Below, piece by piece: positions 40,118-47,294 of a DNA stretch of 47,799 nt. Source of the stretch: DASSWG01 sp035705295. Lineage in GTDB: Bacteria; Bacteroidota; Bacteroidia; Flavobacteriales; Flavobacteriaceae. Within the stretch, counting starts at the first letter, position 1, and the number at the start of each line of letters is the position of its first letter. Where the stretch lies: contig DASSWG010000143.1 of the NCBI GenBank assembly GCA_035705295.1, forward strand, positions 1 through 47,799, in the 5' to 3' direction. The notes beneath the pieces are model-generated. The model was given only the letters and a program-made list of their open reading frames with translations, was not told where the DNA came from and made no database searches. A program made the position numbers and the translations under genes.

Positions 40118-41596
40118 ATGACAGCTTACCTCATCCAACTCCTAATCTTTCAAGCCCTGTTTTTGGGGGTGTATGAACTTTTCTTGAAAAAGGAAACCTT
40201 CTTTTCCCTAAACCGAATTTATTTGTTGGCAACGCCTTTTTTTGCAGCAATCATTCCGTTGTTGGAATTTGAAATTTTACAAAATGTGGTTCCGATGGAA
40301 GGAATTGTGCAACTTCCAACCTTGATTATTTCGGAAAATAGTTCATCAAGCAATCTTTCGACTGCGCTCGACCTGACAGGTGGGCTTGGTCTGTTTGGTG
40401 TCATCCCGAGCGCAGTCGAGGGGTGGCTGCTCATCGGCTATTTGCTGGGTGCGGTCGTCAGTTTCGCTTTGTTCCTCCGAAAATATGTGCAGTTGCAACA
40501 ACTAAAAAATTCAGGGAAACCGGAAAAACATGGAAAACTCACTATTGTTCGAATTCCAAACAGCCGGATCGCCTGCACTTTTTTCAACACCATTTTCTTG
40601 GGCGAAAATTTATCCGAAGCCGAAACTTCACAAATTTTGGTGCACGAACTGGCACATGTGGAGCAAAAACACAGTTGGGATTTGTTGCTGTTTGAATTTT
40701 TACGGATTGTGCTTTGGTTCGATCCGTTTGTTTACCGCTACCAGTCGCAGCTTTCCACCTTGCACGAATACATCGCCGACGAAGCGGTGACCAAACATTC
40801 CGAAAAAACCACTTATTTCCAAGATTTGCTGAACGCCACTTTTGGTACGCGGCAAATTTCTTTTACCAATCAATTTTTCAAGGAATCATTAATCAAAAAA
40901 CGAATTATGATGTTACAAAAACCAAAATCGAACCGAAACGCGAAACTTAAGTATTTATTGGTGCTGCCACTGATATTTACGATGCTGACCTATGTGGCTT
41001 GTTCGGAAGACAAAACTGTCAATGAAACGCAAGAAATGCTTCCTCCACCTCCGCCGCCACCGGGGCCACCAACAGAAGCTTATCAGGATTATTTGGAATT
41101 TAAAAAATACATGAAATCAAAAGATGCATCTTTTGATTGGACATTTGAGGAATATCAAAAATTTACCAGTATTGCAAAAGAAGGAACGGTAGCGGAAGGA
41201 ACGATACAAATTACTGAGACCGAAATGGATGATGTTTCTCAAGTTCCTTTTTCCGTAGTGGATCAGGTTCCCATTTTTCCCGGTTGTGAAAATTTGGCTG
41301 ATAATCAAGCACAAAAAGAATGTATGTCGAAAAAAATAAGGGAATTCGTCAATGCCAATTTCGACACCGGACTTGCAAAAAAACTCGGATTGAACGGAAC
41401 CAACCGTATTCAGGTGTTGTTCAAAATAAATGAAAATGGCGAAGTGGTCGAGGTGAAAGCGCGCGCACCGCATCCGGAACTAAAAGAAGAAGCAATCCGC
41501 GTAGTCAGTTTATTGCCAAAAATGACCCCGGGAAGGCAGGGTGGAAAACAAGTAAGCGTGTTGTATTCTTTGCCGATTATTTTTCAGGTGCAATAA
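40118..41596 (+). CDS. M56 family metallopeptidase (BlaR1-like) with TonB-C-like domain
   Basis: This 492-residue membrane sensor-protease has N-terminal helices (about 5-50 and 104-122). The zinc motif is HELAH (176-180) in ILVHELAHVEQKHSWD, and FDPFVYRYQSQLSTLHEYIADEAV follows. A further helix lies at about 278-297. Outside the membrane are a Pro run (MLPPPPPPPGPP) and a TonB C-terminal-like domain (PIFPGCENL, then RIQVLFKINENGEVVEV and LLPKMTPGRQGGK). It probably senses a signal and cleaves BlaI or other targets. Residues 80-102 (LSTALDLTGG to PSAVEG) are encoded by a GCGCAGTCGAG inverted repeat inserted in frame in the loop between the second and third helices. Confidence 0.9.
   Translation: MTAYLIQLLIFQALFLGVYELFLKKETFFSLNRIYLLATPFFAAIIPLLEFEILQNVVPMEGIVQLPTLIISENSSSSNLSTALDLTGGLGLFGVIPSAVEGWLLIGYLLGAVVSFALFLRKYVQLQQLKNSGKPEKHGKLTIVRIPNSRIACTFFNTIFLGENLSEAETSQILVHELAHVEQKHSWDLLLFEFLRIVLWFDPFVYRYQSQLSTLHEYIADEAVTKHSEKTTYFQDLLNATFGTRQISFTNQFFKESLIKKRIMMLQKPKSNRNAKLKYLLVLPLIFTMLTYVACSEDKTVNETQEMLPPPPPPPGPPTEAYQDYLEFKKYMKSKDASFDWTFEEYQKFTSIAKEGTVAEGTIQITETEMDDVSQVPFSVVDQVPIFPGCENLADNQAQKECMSKKIREFVNANFDTGLAKKLGLNGTNRIQVLFKINENGEVVEVKARAPHPELKEEAIRVVSLLPKMTPGRQGGKQVSVLYSLPIIFQVQ
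40355..40421. repeat. GCGCAGTCGAG inverted repeat inserted in frame in the M56 gene
   Basis: Arms TCGACTGCGCTCG (40358-40370) and CGAGCGCAGTCGA (40407-40419) are perfectly complementary with 36 bases between. The same half-elements, arranged in the opposite orientation, form the repeat at 40055-40103. It is open in the M56 frame and also on the opposite strand, both reading STAL and SAVE motifs. Confidence 0.85.
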
Positions 41597-41607
41597 AATA
41601 AAAAGGC

Positions 41608-41672
41608 TTAACCGCAGAGTTCGCCAAGAAAGAGCGCAAAGGGCACAAAGAAAATTTCGCGCTTTGCGGTAA
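41608..41672. repeat. TTAACCGCAGAG...CTTTGCGG intergenic repeat
   Basis: This is a shorter relative of the 33066-33184 element, with TTAACCGCAGAG at the left, GCGCAAAG in the middle and CTTTGCGGTAA at the right. It fills the gap between the M56 stop and the TTG start of the next gene. Confidence 0.65.
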
Positions 41673-41685
41673 AAAAAACGAAAGT

Positions 41686-42846
41686 TTGAAAAACCTATTT
41701 GCTTTCATATTACTACTTATTTTTTCAAAAACCGGGGCGCAAACTCCGGTTTTTCACGTTGCCGATAGTCTTTTTGCCGTGGGGAAATATTCGGAAGCGG
41801 TTTCGACCTATAGAAAAATCAATCCGAAAACAACGAAAATCCACCATAAAATGGCGCAAGCTTATCGCGCGCAGGGGAATTATGGAAAAGCGCTGGAACA
41901 TTATAAATTGGCATTGGCCGAAACCAAAAACCTTCCCACAACGGTTTCAGAATACGGGAAATTGCTTTACCGAACCGGAAAATACAAAAAAGCGGACAGT
42001 GTTTTTCAGCAGTTGGCAACCCATTTTCCGAAGAATCCTGATTTTCAGTACCAACTCGGATTGGCCAAAGAGCAATTGAACGACACCATCGCCATCGAAG
42101 CATTTCGAAAAACGTTTTCGTTGAATCCTTCGCACCAAAAAGCCATTTACAAATTGGCGGTGGATCATTTTCGACAAGAAGAATATGAAAAAGTTGAATT
42201 CCTGGGAAAAAAAGCCTTGGAAAGCTATCCCGAAAATGCGGAAATCATTGGTTTATTGGGACAAAACGCAATGACGACACGAGATTATCGACTTGCTGCG
42301 GAACGTTTTGAACGCTTGCTTTCCTTGGGGGAACATTCGGAATTTGTGCACGAAAAATTGGGCTTAACCTATTATCACCTCGGGGAACTAAAAAAAGCTT
42401 TGGAACACTACCAAGCCGTTATTGATTTGGACCCCCAACACGTGAACGCATATTATTTTTCGGGAAAAATTCACAATTTGCTCGGCGAAACCGAAAAAGC
42501 CGAAGCTCGATTAAAAAAAGCACTTTTTTTGAAAAAACTGGGCCTGAGCGGAATGTACCACGCTTTGGGAACGACCTATAAATTGCAGAAAAATTTCGGC
42601 AAATCGATCGATTATTACCAACTTGCTTTGGAAGAAAACGAGTACAACTTGCACGCACAATTCGACTTGGCCGTGGCGGCGGACCAGTATTACAAAGACC
42701 TGCAAACCCGGTTGAACTATTACAAAATCTTCGTCCGAAAATTCAAGGATTTCCCCAATGCAAAACCATTTTTGGCGGTTGCGGAATATCGGATCAACGC
42801 GTTGAAGAAAGAAAAGTTTATGGGAAAAATAAAAACAAAGAATTGA
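41686..42846 (+). CDS. exported TPR repeat protein
   Basis: This 386-residue protein begins with a signal peptide (MKNLFAFILLLIFSKTGA). About nine tetratricopeptide repeats follow, for example KYSEAVSTYRKI, GNYGKALEHYKLAL, GELKKALEHYQAVIDLDP and KNFGKSIDYYQLALEENEYN. The basic tail ends KEKFMGKIKTKN. The start appears to be TTG at 41686, because it gives a proper signal peptide and no ATG is available. TPR proteins are scaffolds, and the partner is unknown. It may be transcribed with blaI and the M56 gene upstream. The next gene is convergent, 13 bases away. Confidence 0.85.
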   Translation: MKNLFAFILLLIFSKTGAQTPVFHVADSLFAVGKYSEAVSTYRKINPKTTKIHHKMAQAYRAQGNYGKALEHYKLALAETKNLPTTVSEYGKLLYRTGKYKKADSVFQQLATHFPKNPDFQYQLGLAKEQLNDTIAIEAFRKTFSLNPSHQKAIYKLAVDHFRQEEYEKVEFLGKKALESYPENAEIIGLLGQNAMTTRDYRLAAERFERLLSLGEHSEFVHEKLGLTYYHLGELKKALEHYQAVIDLDPQHVNAYYFSGKIHNLLGETEKAEARLKKALFLKKLGLSGMYHALGTTYKLQKNFGKSIDYYQLALEENEYNLHAQFDLAVAADQYYKDLQTRLNYYKIFVRKFKDFPNAKPFLAVAEYRINALKKEKFMGKIKTKN

Positions 42847-42859
42847 TTTTAAAAAAAGA

Positions 42860-43888
42860 TCAATAATATTTTTTGCGCAACCAAAACGCCACGCGAACCA
42901 GCAAAATGAGAGCCGGAACTTCCACCAAGGGCCCAATCACTCCCGCAAAAGCTTGGCCGGAATTCAGCCCAAAAACGGCAATTGCCACCGCAATGGCCAA
43001 TTCAAAATTATTGCCCGAAGCGGTAAACGAAATAGCCGCGTTCTTTTTGTAATCGGCGCCCAAGGCTTTGCTCACAAAAAAACCGATCAAAAACATCAGC
43101 GCAAAATAAATCAATAGCGGAATGGCGATCAGCACCACGTCCATTGGGATTTCCACAATCAACTCCCCTTTCAGCGAAAACATCACCACGATGGTGAACA
43201 ACAGCGCGATCAAAGTGATGGGCGAAATGGCGGGAATAAATGTTGAGGTATACCATTGTTCGCCTTTCAGCTTTACCAAAATCAACCGGCTCAAAATCCC
43301 CAGCAAAAAAGGAATCCCCAAATAAATCGCGACACTTTCAGCAATGGTTGCAATGGAAATATCGATGATGGCACCTTCAAAACCAAAAAGTGGCGGCAAT
43401 TTGGTGATGAACAACCACGCGTAAAAACTATAGGCAAACACTTGAAAAATGCTGTTCAACGCCACCAATCCAGCGCCGTATTCGCTGCTTCCTTCTGCCA
43501 AATCGTTCCATACCAATACCATCGCAATGCAACGCGCCAACCCGATCAAAATGAGCCCGACCATATATTCCGGGTGGTCCTGTAAAAAGAGCATCGCCAG
43601 CACAAACATCAAAATCGGACCGATGATCCAATTCAAAAGCAAGGAAATAGAAAGGATTTTCACGTTCCTGAACACTTTGGGCAGCAAGGCGTAATTCACT
43701 TTTGCCAAAGGCGGGTACATCATCGCGATCAAACCGATGGCGATGGGAATGTTGGTGGTCCCGCTACTGAACGTATCCACGATTTTCGGAAAATGCGGGA
43801 AAAAATAGCCGATTCCGACCCCAAAAAGCATTGCGGCAAAAATCCATAAAGTGAGAAAGCGGTCGAGGAAACCCAGTCTTTTTTTCAT
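42860..43888 (-). CDS. arsB: ACR3 family arsenite efflux transporter
   Basis: This 342-residue inner-membrane arsenite exporter of the ACR3 type has ten predicted helices. It starts FLDRFLTLWIFAAMLFGVGIGYFFP. Conserved regions are NWIIGPILMFVLAMLFLQD, GLILIGLARCIAMVLVWNDL with the functional Cys in helix 4, and SFTASGNNFELAIAVAIAVFG near the C-terminus. It pumps As(III) (and Sb(III) in some members) out of the cell. It is the last gene of the arsR-arsM-arsC-acr3 operon; its ATG overlaps the arsC stop by four bases. Confidence 0.96.
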   Translation of the reverse strand: MKKRLGFLDRFLTLWIFAAMLFGVGIGYFFPHFPKIVDTFSSGTTNIPIAIGLIAMMYPPLAKVNYALLPKVFRNVKILSISLLLNWIIGPILMFVLAMLFLQDHPEYMVGLILIGLARCIAMVLVWNDLAEGSSEYGAGLVALNSIFQVFAYSFYAWLFITKLPPLFGFEGAIIDISIATIAESVAIYLGIPFLLGILSRLILVKLKGEQWYTSTFIPAISPITLIALLFTIVVMFSLKGELIVEIPMDVVLIAIPLLIYFALMFLIGFFVSKALGADYKKNAAISFTASGNNFELAIAVAIAVFGLNSGQAFAGVIGPLVEVPALILLVRVAFWLRKKYY

Positions 43889-44523
43889 TGGTTTGCTTGA
43901 ATTTTAGAGAACACATAAAAAAGTTCCACCGCGATTTGCAAGTTTCGTTCTTGATATTTTTCTGTTTCTTGCGGGCTGTCGTCGAATTTTTTCGGGTCTT
44001 CAAACGGCAATGAAATCCGTTTTTCCGCGCCTGCAATAAACGGACAAGCGGCATCGGCTTGCGAACAGGTCATAATGGCCGCAAATTCCGATTTTGGATT
44101 AAAATCGTCATCGTGTTTTTTTGAAACCCCAATGACCGGGTGTTCGTTTTCCGAAAATTTGATACTGTAAACCGGGTTTTTCCCTTCGGAAATGGTTTTT
44201 AGTTGAAAACCCGAATTTTTCAAGGTTTCCGCTACTTTTGGGAACAAAGCCGTGGTTTCCGTTCCGCCGGAGTAACAAAAAACATTTTTGAGGTTGAAAT
44301 AAGCTGCTAGGCTTTGCGCCCAAACCTGCGCCATAAAACTCCTGCGTGAATTGTGCGTGCAGATGAAGTTGAGCCGAATTGTGTGTTCACAGTTGGCTTT
44401 ATCCTGTACAAATTCAATTAGCGGCCGCAGCTTTTCTTTTCGGGAATCCGAAATTTTTGTGGAGTCCAAAGATTGGATCAGCGTTTCGATTTTCGGAAAA
44501 ACCTCCACCTTTTTCTGGGTCAT
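43885..44523 (-). CDS. arsC: Arsenate reductase, low-molecular-weight phosphatase family
   Basis: This 212-residue enzyme of the LMW-PTP/ArsC type reduces arsenate to arsenite in the cytoplasm. The anion-binding loop is FICTHNSRRSFMAQ, with nucleophile Cys55 and Arg61 (CX5R). Further cysteines lie in FCYSGG and in CSQADAACPF, which could relay electrons as in thioredoxin-linked reductases. The length exceeds the usual 130-140 residues because of an N-terminal helical segment (1-48) and a longer C-terminus. It is coupled by overlap to acr3 and lies 18 bases behind arsM. Confidence 0.92.
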   Translation of the reverse strand: MTQKKVEVFPKIETLIQSLDSTKISDSRKEKLRPLIEFVQDKANCEHTIRLNFICTHNSRRSFMAQVWAQSLAAYFNLKNVFCYSGGTETTALFPKVAETLKNSGFQLKTISEGKNPVYSIKFSENEHPVIGVSKKHDDDFNPKSEFAAIMTCSQADAACPFIAGAEKRISLPFEDPKKFDDSPQETEKYQERNLQIAVELFYVFSKIQANQ

Positions 44524-44541
44524 TTTATTTGTTTTAATGAT

Positions 44542-45447
44542 TCAACAACACCCCGAACCTGGTGCACAGGCATTGTTCGAAATTTCGGTGACTTTGGTTT
44601 CGGACCTATCTGCAGAAGAGATGGGTTTTTCTTGTTTTTCTCCCGGTTTTTGCGCGAACACCGTGATGCTGAAAATTCCGGTTTCCCCTTTTTTGAAAGC
44701 GGTAATTTCTTCGGAAGAAAGGTATTTGCTTAAAATATCGTCGGGCAGAACGATGGGTTTTTCCTTTTGAATCGAAATATTTTCAAAACCCAGGTCGTTC
44801 ACAAACCCTAAATATTCGCCTTTTTGAACGGCCCCTGAAACACAACCGGCATACATTTCGGCATCTTCCCGCAAAGCTTTGGGGAGCTCGCCCACCAACA
44901 CAATATCGGAAATGCTGAAATGGCCGCCGGGTTTCAAAACCCTAAGAATTTCACTGAACACTTTTTCCTTGTCCGGTACCAAGTTCAAAACGCAATTGCT
45001 CACAATGACGTCGGCAAGCTTGTCGGAAAGGGGCATTTTTTCAATATCGCCAAAACGGAACTCCACATTGTTGAACCCAAGTTTTTCAGCATTTCTTCGT
45101 GCTTTTTCGATCATTTCGGGGGTAAAATCAATACCGATCACTTTCCCTGTTTCGCCCGTTTCTTTTCGAGCCACAAAACAATCATTGCCCGCACCGGAGC
45201 CTAAATCGATTACCGTATCACCTTTTTGTATTTTTGCGAATTGCGTGGGAAGACCACAGCCCAGGCCGAGGTCGGCTTCTTTTTCATAGCCATCGATCGA
45301 CGAATAATCATCGGTCATAATGTTGTAAACTTCTGTCGAGGCATCGCCGGCGCCGCAACAAGAAGCTTGGTTCAAAGCTTTATCCTGATTGGCAATTTGG
45401 GCGTATTTTTCACATACGGTTTTTTTAAGGTGTTCTGAAGTTTTCAT
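44542..45447 (-). CDS. arsM: Arsenite methyltransferase
   Basis: This 301-residue SAM-dependent enzyme methylates As(III) to volatile or less retained species. The SAM site is VIDLGSGAGNDCFVAR. The As-binding cysteines expected for ArsM are visible: Cys64 in GLGCGLP, then the Cys in IVSNCVLNLVP and in MYAGCVSGAVQ. An additional CysCys pair lies at 30-31 (QASCCGAG), and the tail ends GSGCC. It is the second gene of the operon, separated from arsR by 115 bases that contain its own operator-type sequence and a short repeat. Confidence 0.94.
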   Translation of the reverse strand: MKTSEHLKKTVCEKYAQIANQDKALNQASCCGAGDASTEVYNIMTDDYSSIDGYEKEADLGLGCGLPTQFAKIQKGDTVIDLGSGAGNDCFVARKETGETGKVIGIDFTPEMIEKARRNAEKLGFNNVEFRFGDIEKMPLSDKLADVIVSNCVLNLVPDKEKVFSEILRVLKPGGHFSISDIVLVGELPKALREDAEMYAGCVSGAVQKGEYLGFVNDLGFENISIQKEKPIVLPDDILSKYLSSEEITAFKKGETGIFSITVFAQKPGEKQEKPISSADRSETKVTEISNNACAPGSGCC

Positions 45448-45459
45448 TTTGTTAAGGTT

Positions 45460-45489
45460 TTATTGCAATTTTACGATGATTGATTTTTA
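45460..45489 (-). promoter_or_regulatory. ArsR-type operator and promoter of arsM
   Basis: ATTGCAATTTTACGAT (45462-45477) plus the following TGATTTTTA nearly repeats the sequence in front of arsR. On the minus strand the site contains TAAAATTG, one mismatch from the -7 consensus, so the operator overlaps an internal promoter for arsM-arsC-acr3. Confidence 0.65.
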
Positions 45490-45521
45490 AAAAATTCTTC
45501 AATTTGAATACCATCTCCCAA

Positions 45522-45556
45522 AACTGCTTACTGCCAACTGAGACTGCCTACTAAAA
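45522..45556. repeat. ACTGCC-type repeat next to the arsR stop
   Basis: AACTGCTTACTGCCAACTGA followed by GACTGCCTACTAAA is a relative of 13921-13948. It lies six bases from the arsR stop codon. Confidence 0.6.
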
Positions 45557-45562
45557 ATTGGA

Positions 45563-45904
45563 TCAGCAACATTCTTCAAAAGCACTTAAATCTTGGTCCA
45601 AAAACCCGGCCATCGCACTTTTCATTTCCTTCCATTTTTTGGGATCGATGCAATAGCAAACGCTGGTGCCTTCCACATTTCCTTGAATCAACCCCAGGTT
45701 TTTCAACTCTTTCAAATGTTGTGAAATGGTGGGTTGCGCCAAGCCGATTTCCGTGACCAAATCGCCACAAATGCAGGTGTTGATTTTGAACAAATGCTGT
45801 AAAATCGCCACACGAGCAGGATGGGCAAAGGCTTTTGCGAAAGTCGCTATTTGGTTTTGTTGTTGGCTAAATATTTCGGTTTTGGTAATTCCCATTTTAT
45901 ACAT
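45563..45904 (-). CDS. arsR: ArsR family arsenic-responsive repressor
   Basis: This 113-residue winged-helix repressor begins with helices AKAFAHPARVAILQHLF. Metal-binding cysteines lie in the recognition-helix region NTCICGDLV (CxC), and the DNA-reading helix is LAQPTISQHLKELKNLG. A CysTyrCys (SVCYCIDP) and terminal CysCys add possible ligands. As(III) binding should release the repressor from DNA. The ATG at 45904 gives a leader of only a few bases behind the predicted -7 box, so the ATG at 45895 is equally possible. It heads the operon arsR-arsM-arsC-acr3. Confidence 0.94.
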   Translation of the reverse strand: MYKMGITKTEIFSQQQNQIATFAKAFAHPARVAILQHLFKINTCICGDLVTEIGLAQPTISQHLKELKNLGLIQGNVEGTSVCYCIDPKKWKEMKSAMAGFLDQDLSAFEECC

Positions 45905-45908
45905 TATT

Positions 45909-45926
45909 ATATTGCAATATTACGAT
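45909..45926 (-). promoter_or_regulatory. ArsR-type operator and promoter of arsR
   Basis: ATTGCAATATTACGAT (45911-45926) has a symmetric core TATTGCAATA. On the minus strand it contains TAATATTG, a near -7 box, with a TTTG 20 bases upstream. Operator and promoter therefore overlap, consistent with autorepression. Confidence 0.7.
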
Positions 45927-46003
45927 GGTTGATTTTTACAAACAAATTTTAAAGGTATTTTTTTGATTGAGGAGCAATGTTTGTTGGTTCAATTATATCA
46001 TAC

Positions 46004-46021
46004 GTAATATTGCAATATTAC
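46004..46021 (+). promoter_or_regulatory. third ArsR-type site, perfect 18-nt palindrome with a divergent promoter
   Basis: GTAATATTGCAATATTAC is an exact 18-nt palindrome and the most symmetric of the three related sites. On the plus strand TAATATTG (46005-46012) follows a TTTG (45980-45983) with 21 bases between, a plausible promoter pointing away from arsR. The 180 bases after it hold no gene, only A+T-rich DNA before the start at 46205. Confidence 0.6.
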
Positions 46022-46204
46022 ATTTTCGGTATTTAAAAACTTTCATTTTGCTTTTCATCTTTGCTCGGTAAAAAAATGACATTAAACGGAATGCCTTGAA
46101 TAAATAGTTCGATAGTTGTTGGTTGAAAGTTAATAGGGTTTTAAATCAAAAATCGTTCAACTTCAATCGTTCTTCTTTTCCCCCGATTTTCGTATTTTTA
46201 CCCT

Positions 46205-46681
46205 ATGCGGAAAATTACCTTTGGAATTTTATTCTTGATCATTGCCGGTTGCAAAAACTTCGAGGCCAAAAAAGTTTCCTCCGAAGAGGTTTTGCACCAA
46301 AAGCTGGAACATTTCCGTTGGAACGAGGTCGATGTTTACCCGGCGTTCGAAAATTGCCGGCATTTGATGGAAAAACCCGCAATGGAACGTTGTTTTGAAA
46401 ACACGCTGACCAGAGCCATTTACGCAAAATTGACCCAAAAACCCCTTGTGCTGGGCGATTCCATAAGTGAAACCGTGACTCTGTATTTGCTTGTTTCGGC
46501 AACGGGCGCCCCTAAGATCGACTCCGTCGTTATCTCGAAAAATTTACAACAGCAACTTCCCGAACTTGAAACCCGTTTACGGTCAAGCATCGATAGTTTG
46601 CCGAAAATATATCCCGCCACCAAGCGAGGGATTCCCGTGGCGACCAAATTTAATGTCCCGATCAAAGTGGTTTCGGAGTGA
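46205..46681 (+). CDS. lipoprotein with TonB-C-like domain
   Basis: This 158-residue lipoprotein has signal and lipobox MRKITFGILFLIIAGCKNFE with Cys16. The mature part has the pattern VDVYPAFENCRHL...MERCFENTLTRAIYAKL, then VTLYLLVSATGAPKIDSVVIS and LPKIYPATKRGIPVATKFNVP. This parallels the TonB C-terminal-like domain at the end of the M56 protein (FPGCE...ECMSKKI, then LLPKMTPG). It lacks the TonB membrane anchor and Pro-rich spacer, so it is not a classical TonB. It may be transcribed from the ArsR-type divergent promoter or from a closer weak TATTTTTA box. Confidence 0.65.
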   Translation: MRKITFGILFLIIAGCKNFEAKKVSSEEVLHQKLEHFRWNEVDVYPAFENCRHLMEKPAMERCFENTLTRAIYAKLTQKPLVLGDSISETVTLYLLVSATGAPKIDSVVISKNLQQQLPELETRLRSSIDSLPKIYPATKRGIPVATKFNVPIKVVSE

Positions 46682-46731
46682 TATTGGCCAATTGGAGATT
46701 GCTTAAAAATAGTTTGTAAATCAGAATTATA

Positions 46732-47244
46732 TTGAAAAACACCATCACATCACAGGATGTTGCCAAAGACCGGGATATTTTGATCTCCACAAAGCCGCGT
46801 CCCGTTTGGCAAAAAGTTTTGGCGGCATTGTTCTATACAGCGGTCGGCATTTGCATCTATATATTTTGCACAACATTTATCCCGCATATTCTTGAAACCG
46901 CCAGTCTTTTTTTTGTTTTGGCCTTGCGTTTTTCTTTGGAAAAAGATTATTATTTCGATTTGAAGGACAAACGCTACAAAATTATCAAACGCGTGGGGCC
47001 GGTTGAAGTCGGAAAATGGACGAATTTTCAGAATTTGGGTTATGTGTCTGTTTTTAAAAATGGAAAAGGAATTTTTGAAATCAATTTATGGTACAACAAA
47101 AACCGCCATTTCAATTTGGGCCAAGGCGAAAACCTTGAAATTACTATGAAAGCCGGGAAACAAATCGCTAAAAAGTTGCAAATAGATTTGTTGGACGCGG
47201 CGACCAATCCACACAATTCGAAATGGATTCCAATTGAAAATTAA
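46732..47244 (+). CDS. membrane protein of unknown function
   Basis: This 170-residue protein has two adjacent membrane helices (about 28-60, VLAALFYTAVGICIYIFCTTF and then LFFVLALRF). A soluble beta-rich part follows: YYFDLKDKRYKIIKRVGPVEVGKW, then YVSVFKNGKGIFEINLWYNK. The end has AGKQIAKKLQIDLLDAA. A PH-like membrane-associated fold is possible but not certain. The start is TTG at 46732, as no ATG fits. It lies 50 bases upstream of ruvC on the same strand. Confidence 0.65.
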   Translation: MKNTITSQDVAKDRDILISTKPRPVWQKVLAALFYTAVGICIYIFCTTFIPHILETASLFFVLALRFSLEKDYYFDLKDKRYKIIKRVGPVEVGKWTNFQNLGYVSVFKNGKGIFEINLWYNKNRHFNLGQGENLEITMKAGKQIAKKLQIDLLDAATNPHNSKWIPIEN

Positions 47245-47294
47245 TCAGTAACCGAACACTAAACTCTGCCAACTATTTTCCGTAATTTCGTCCA

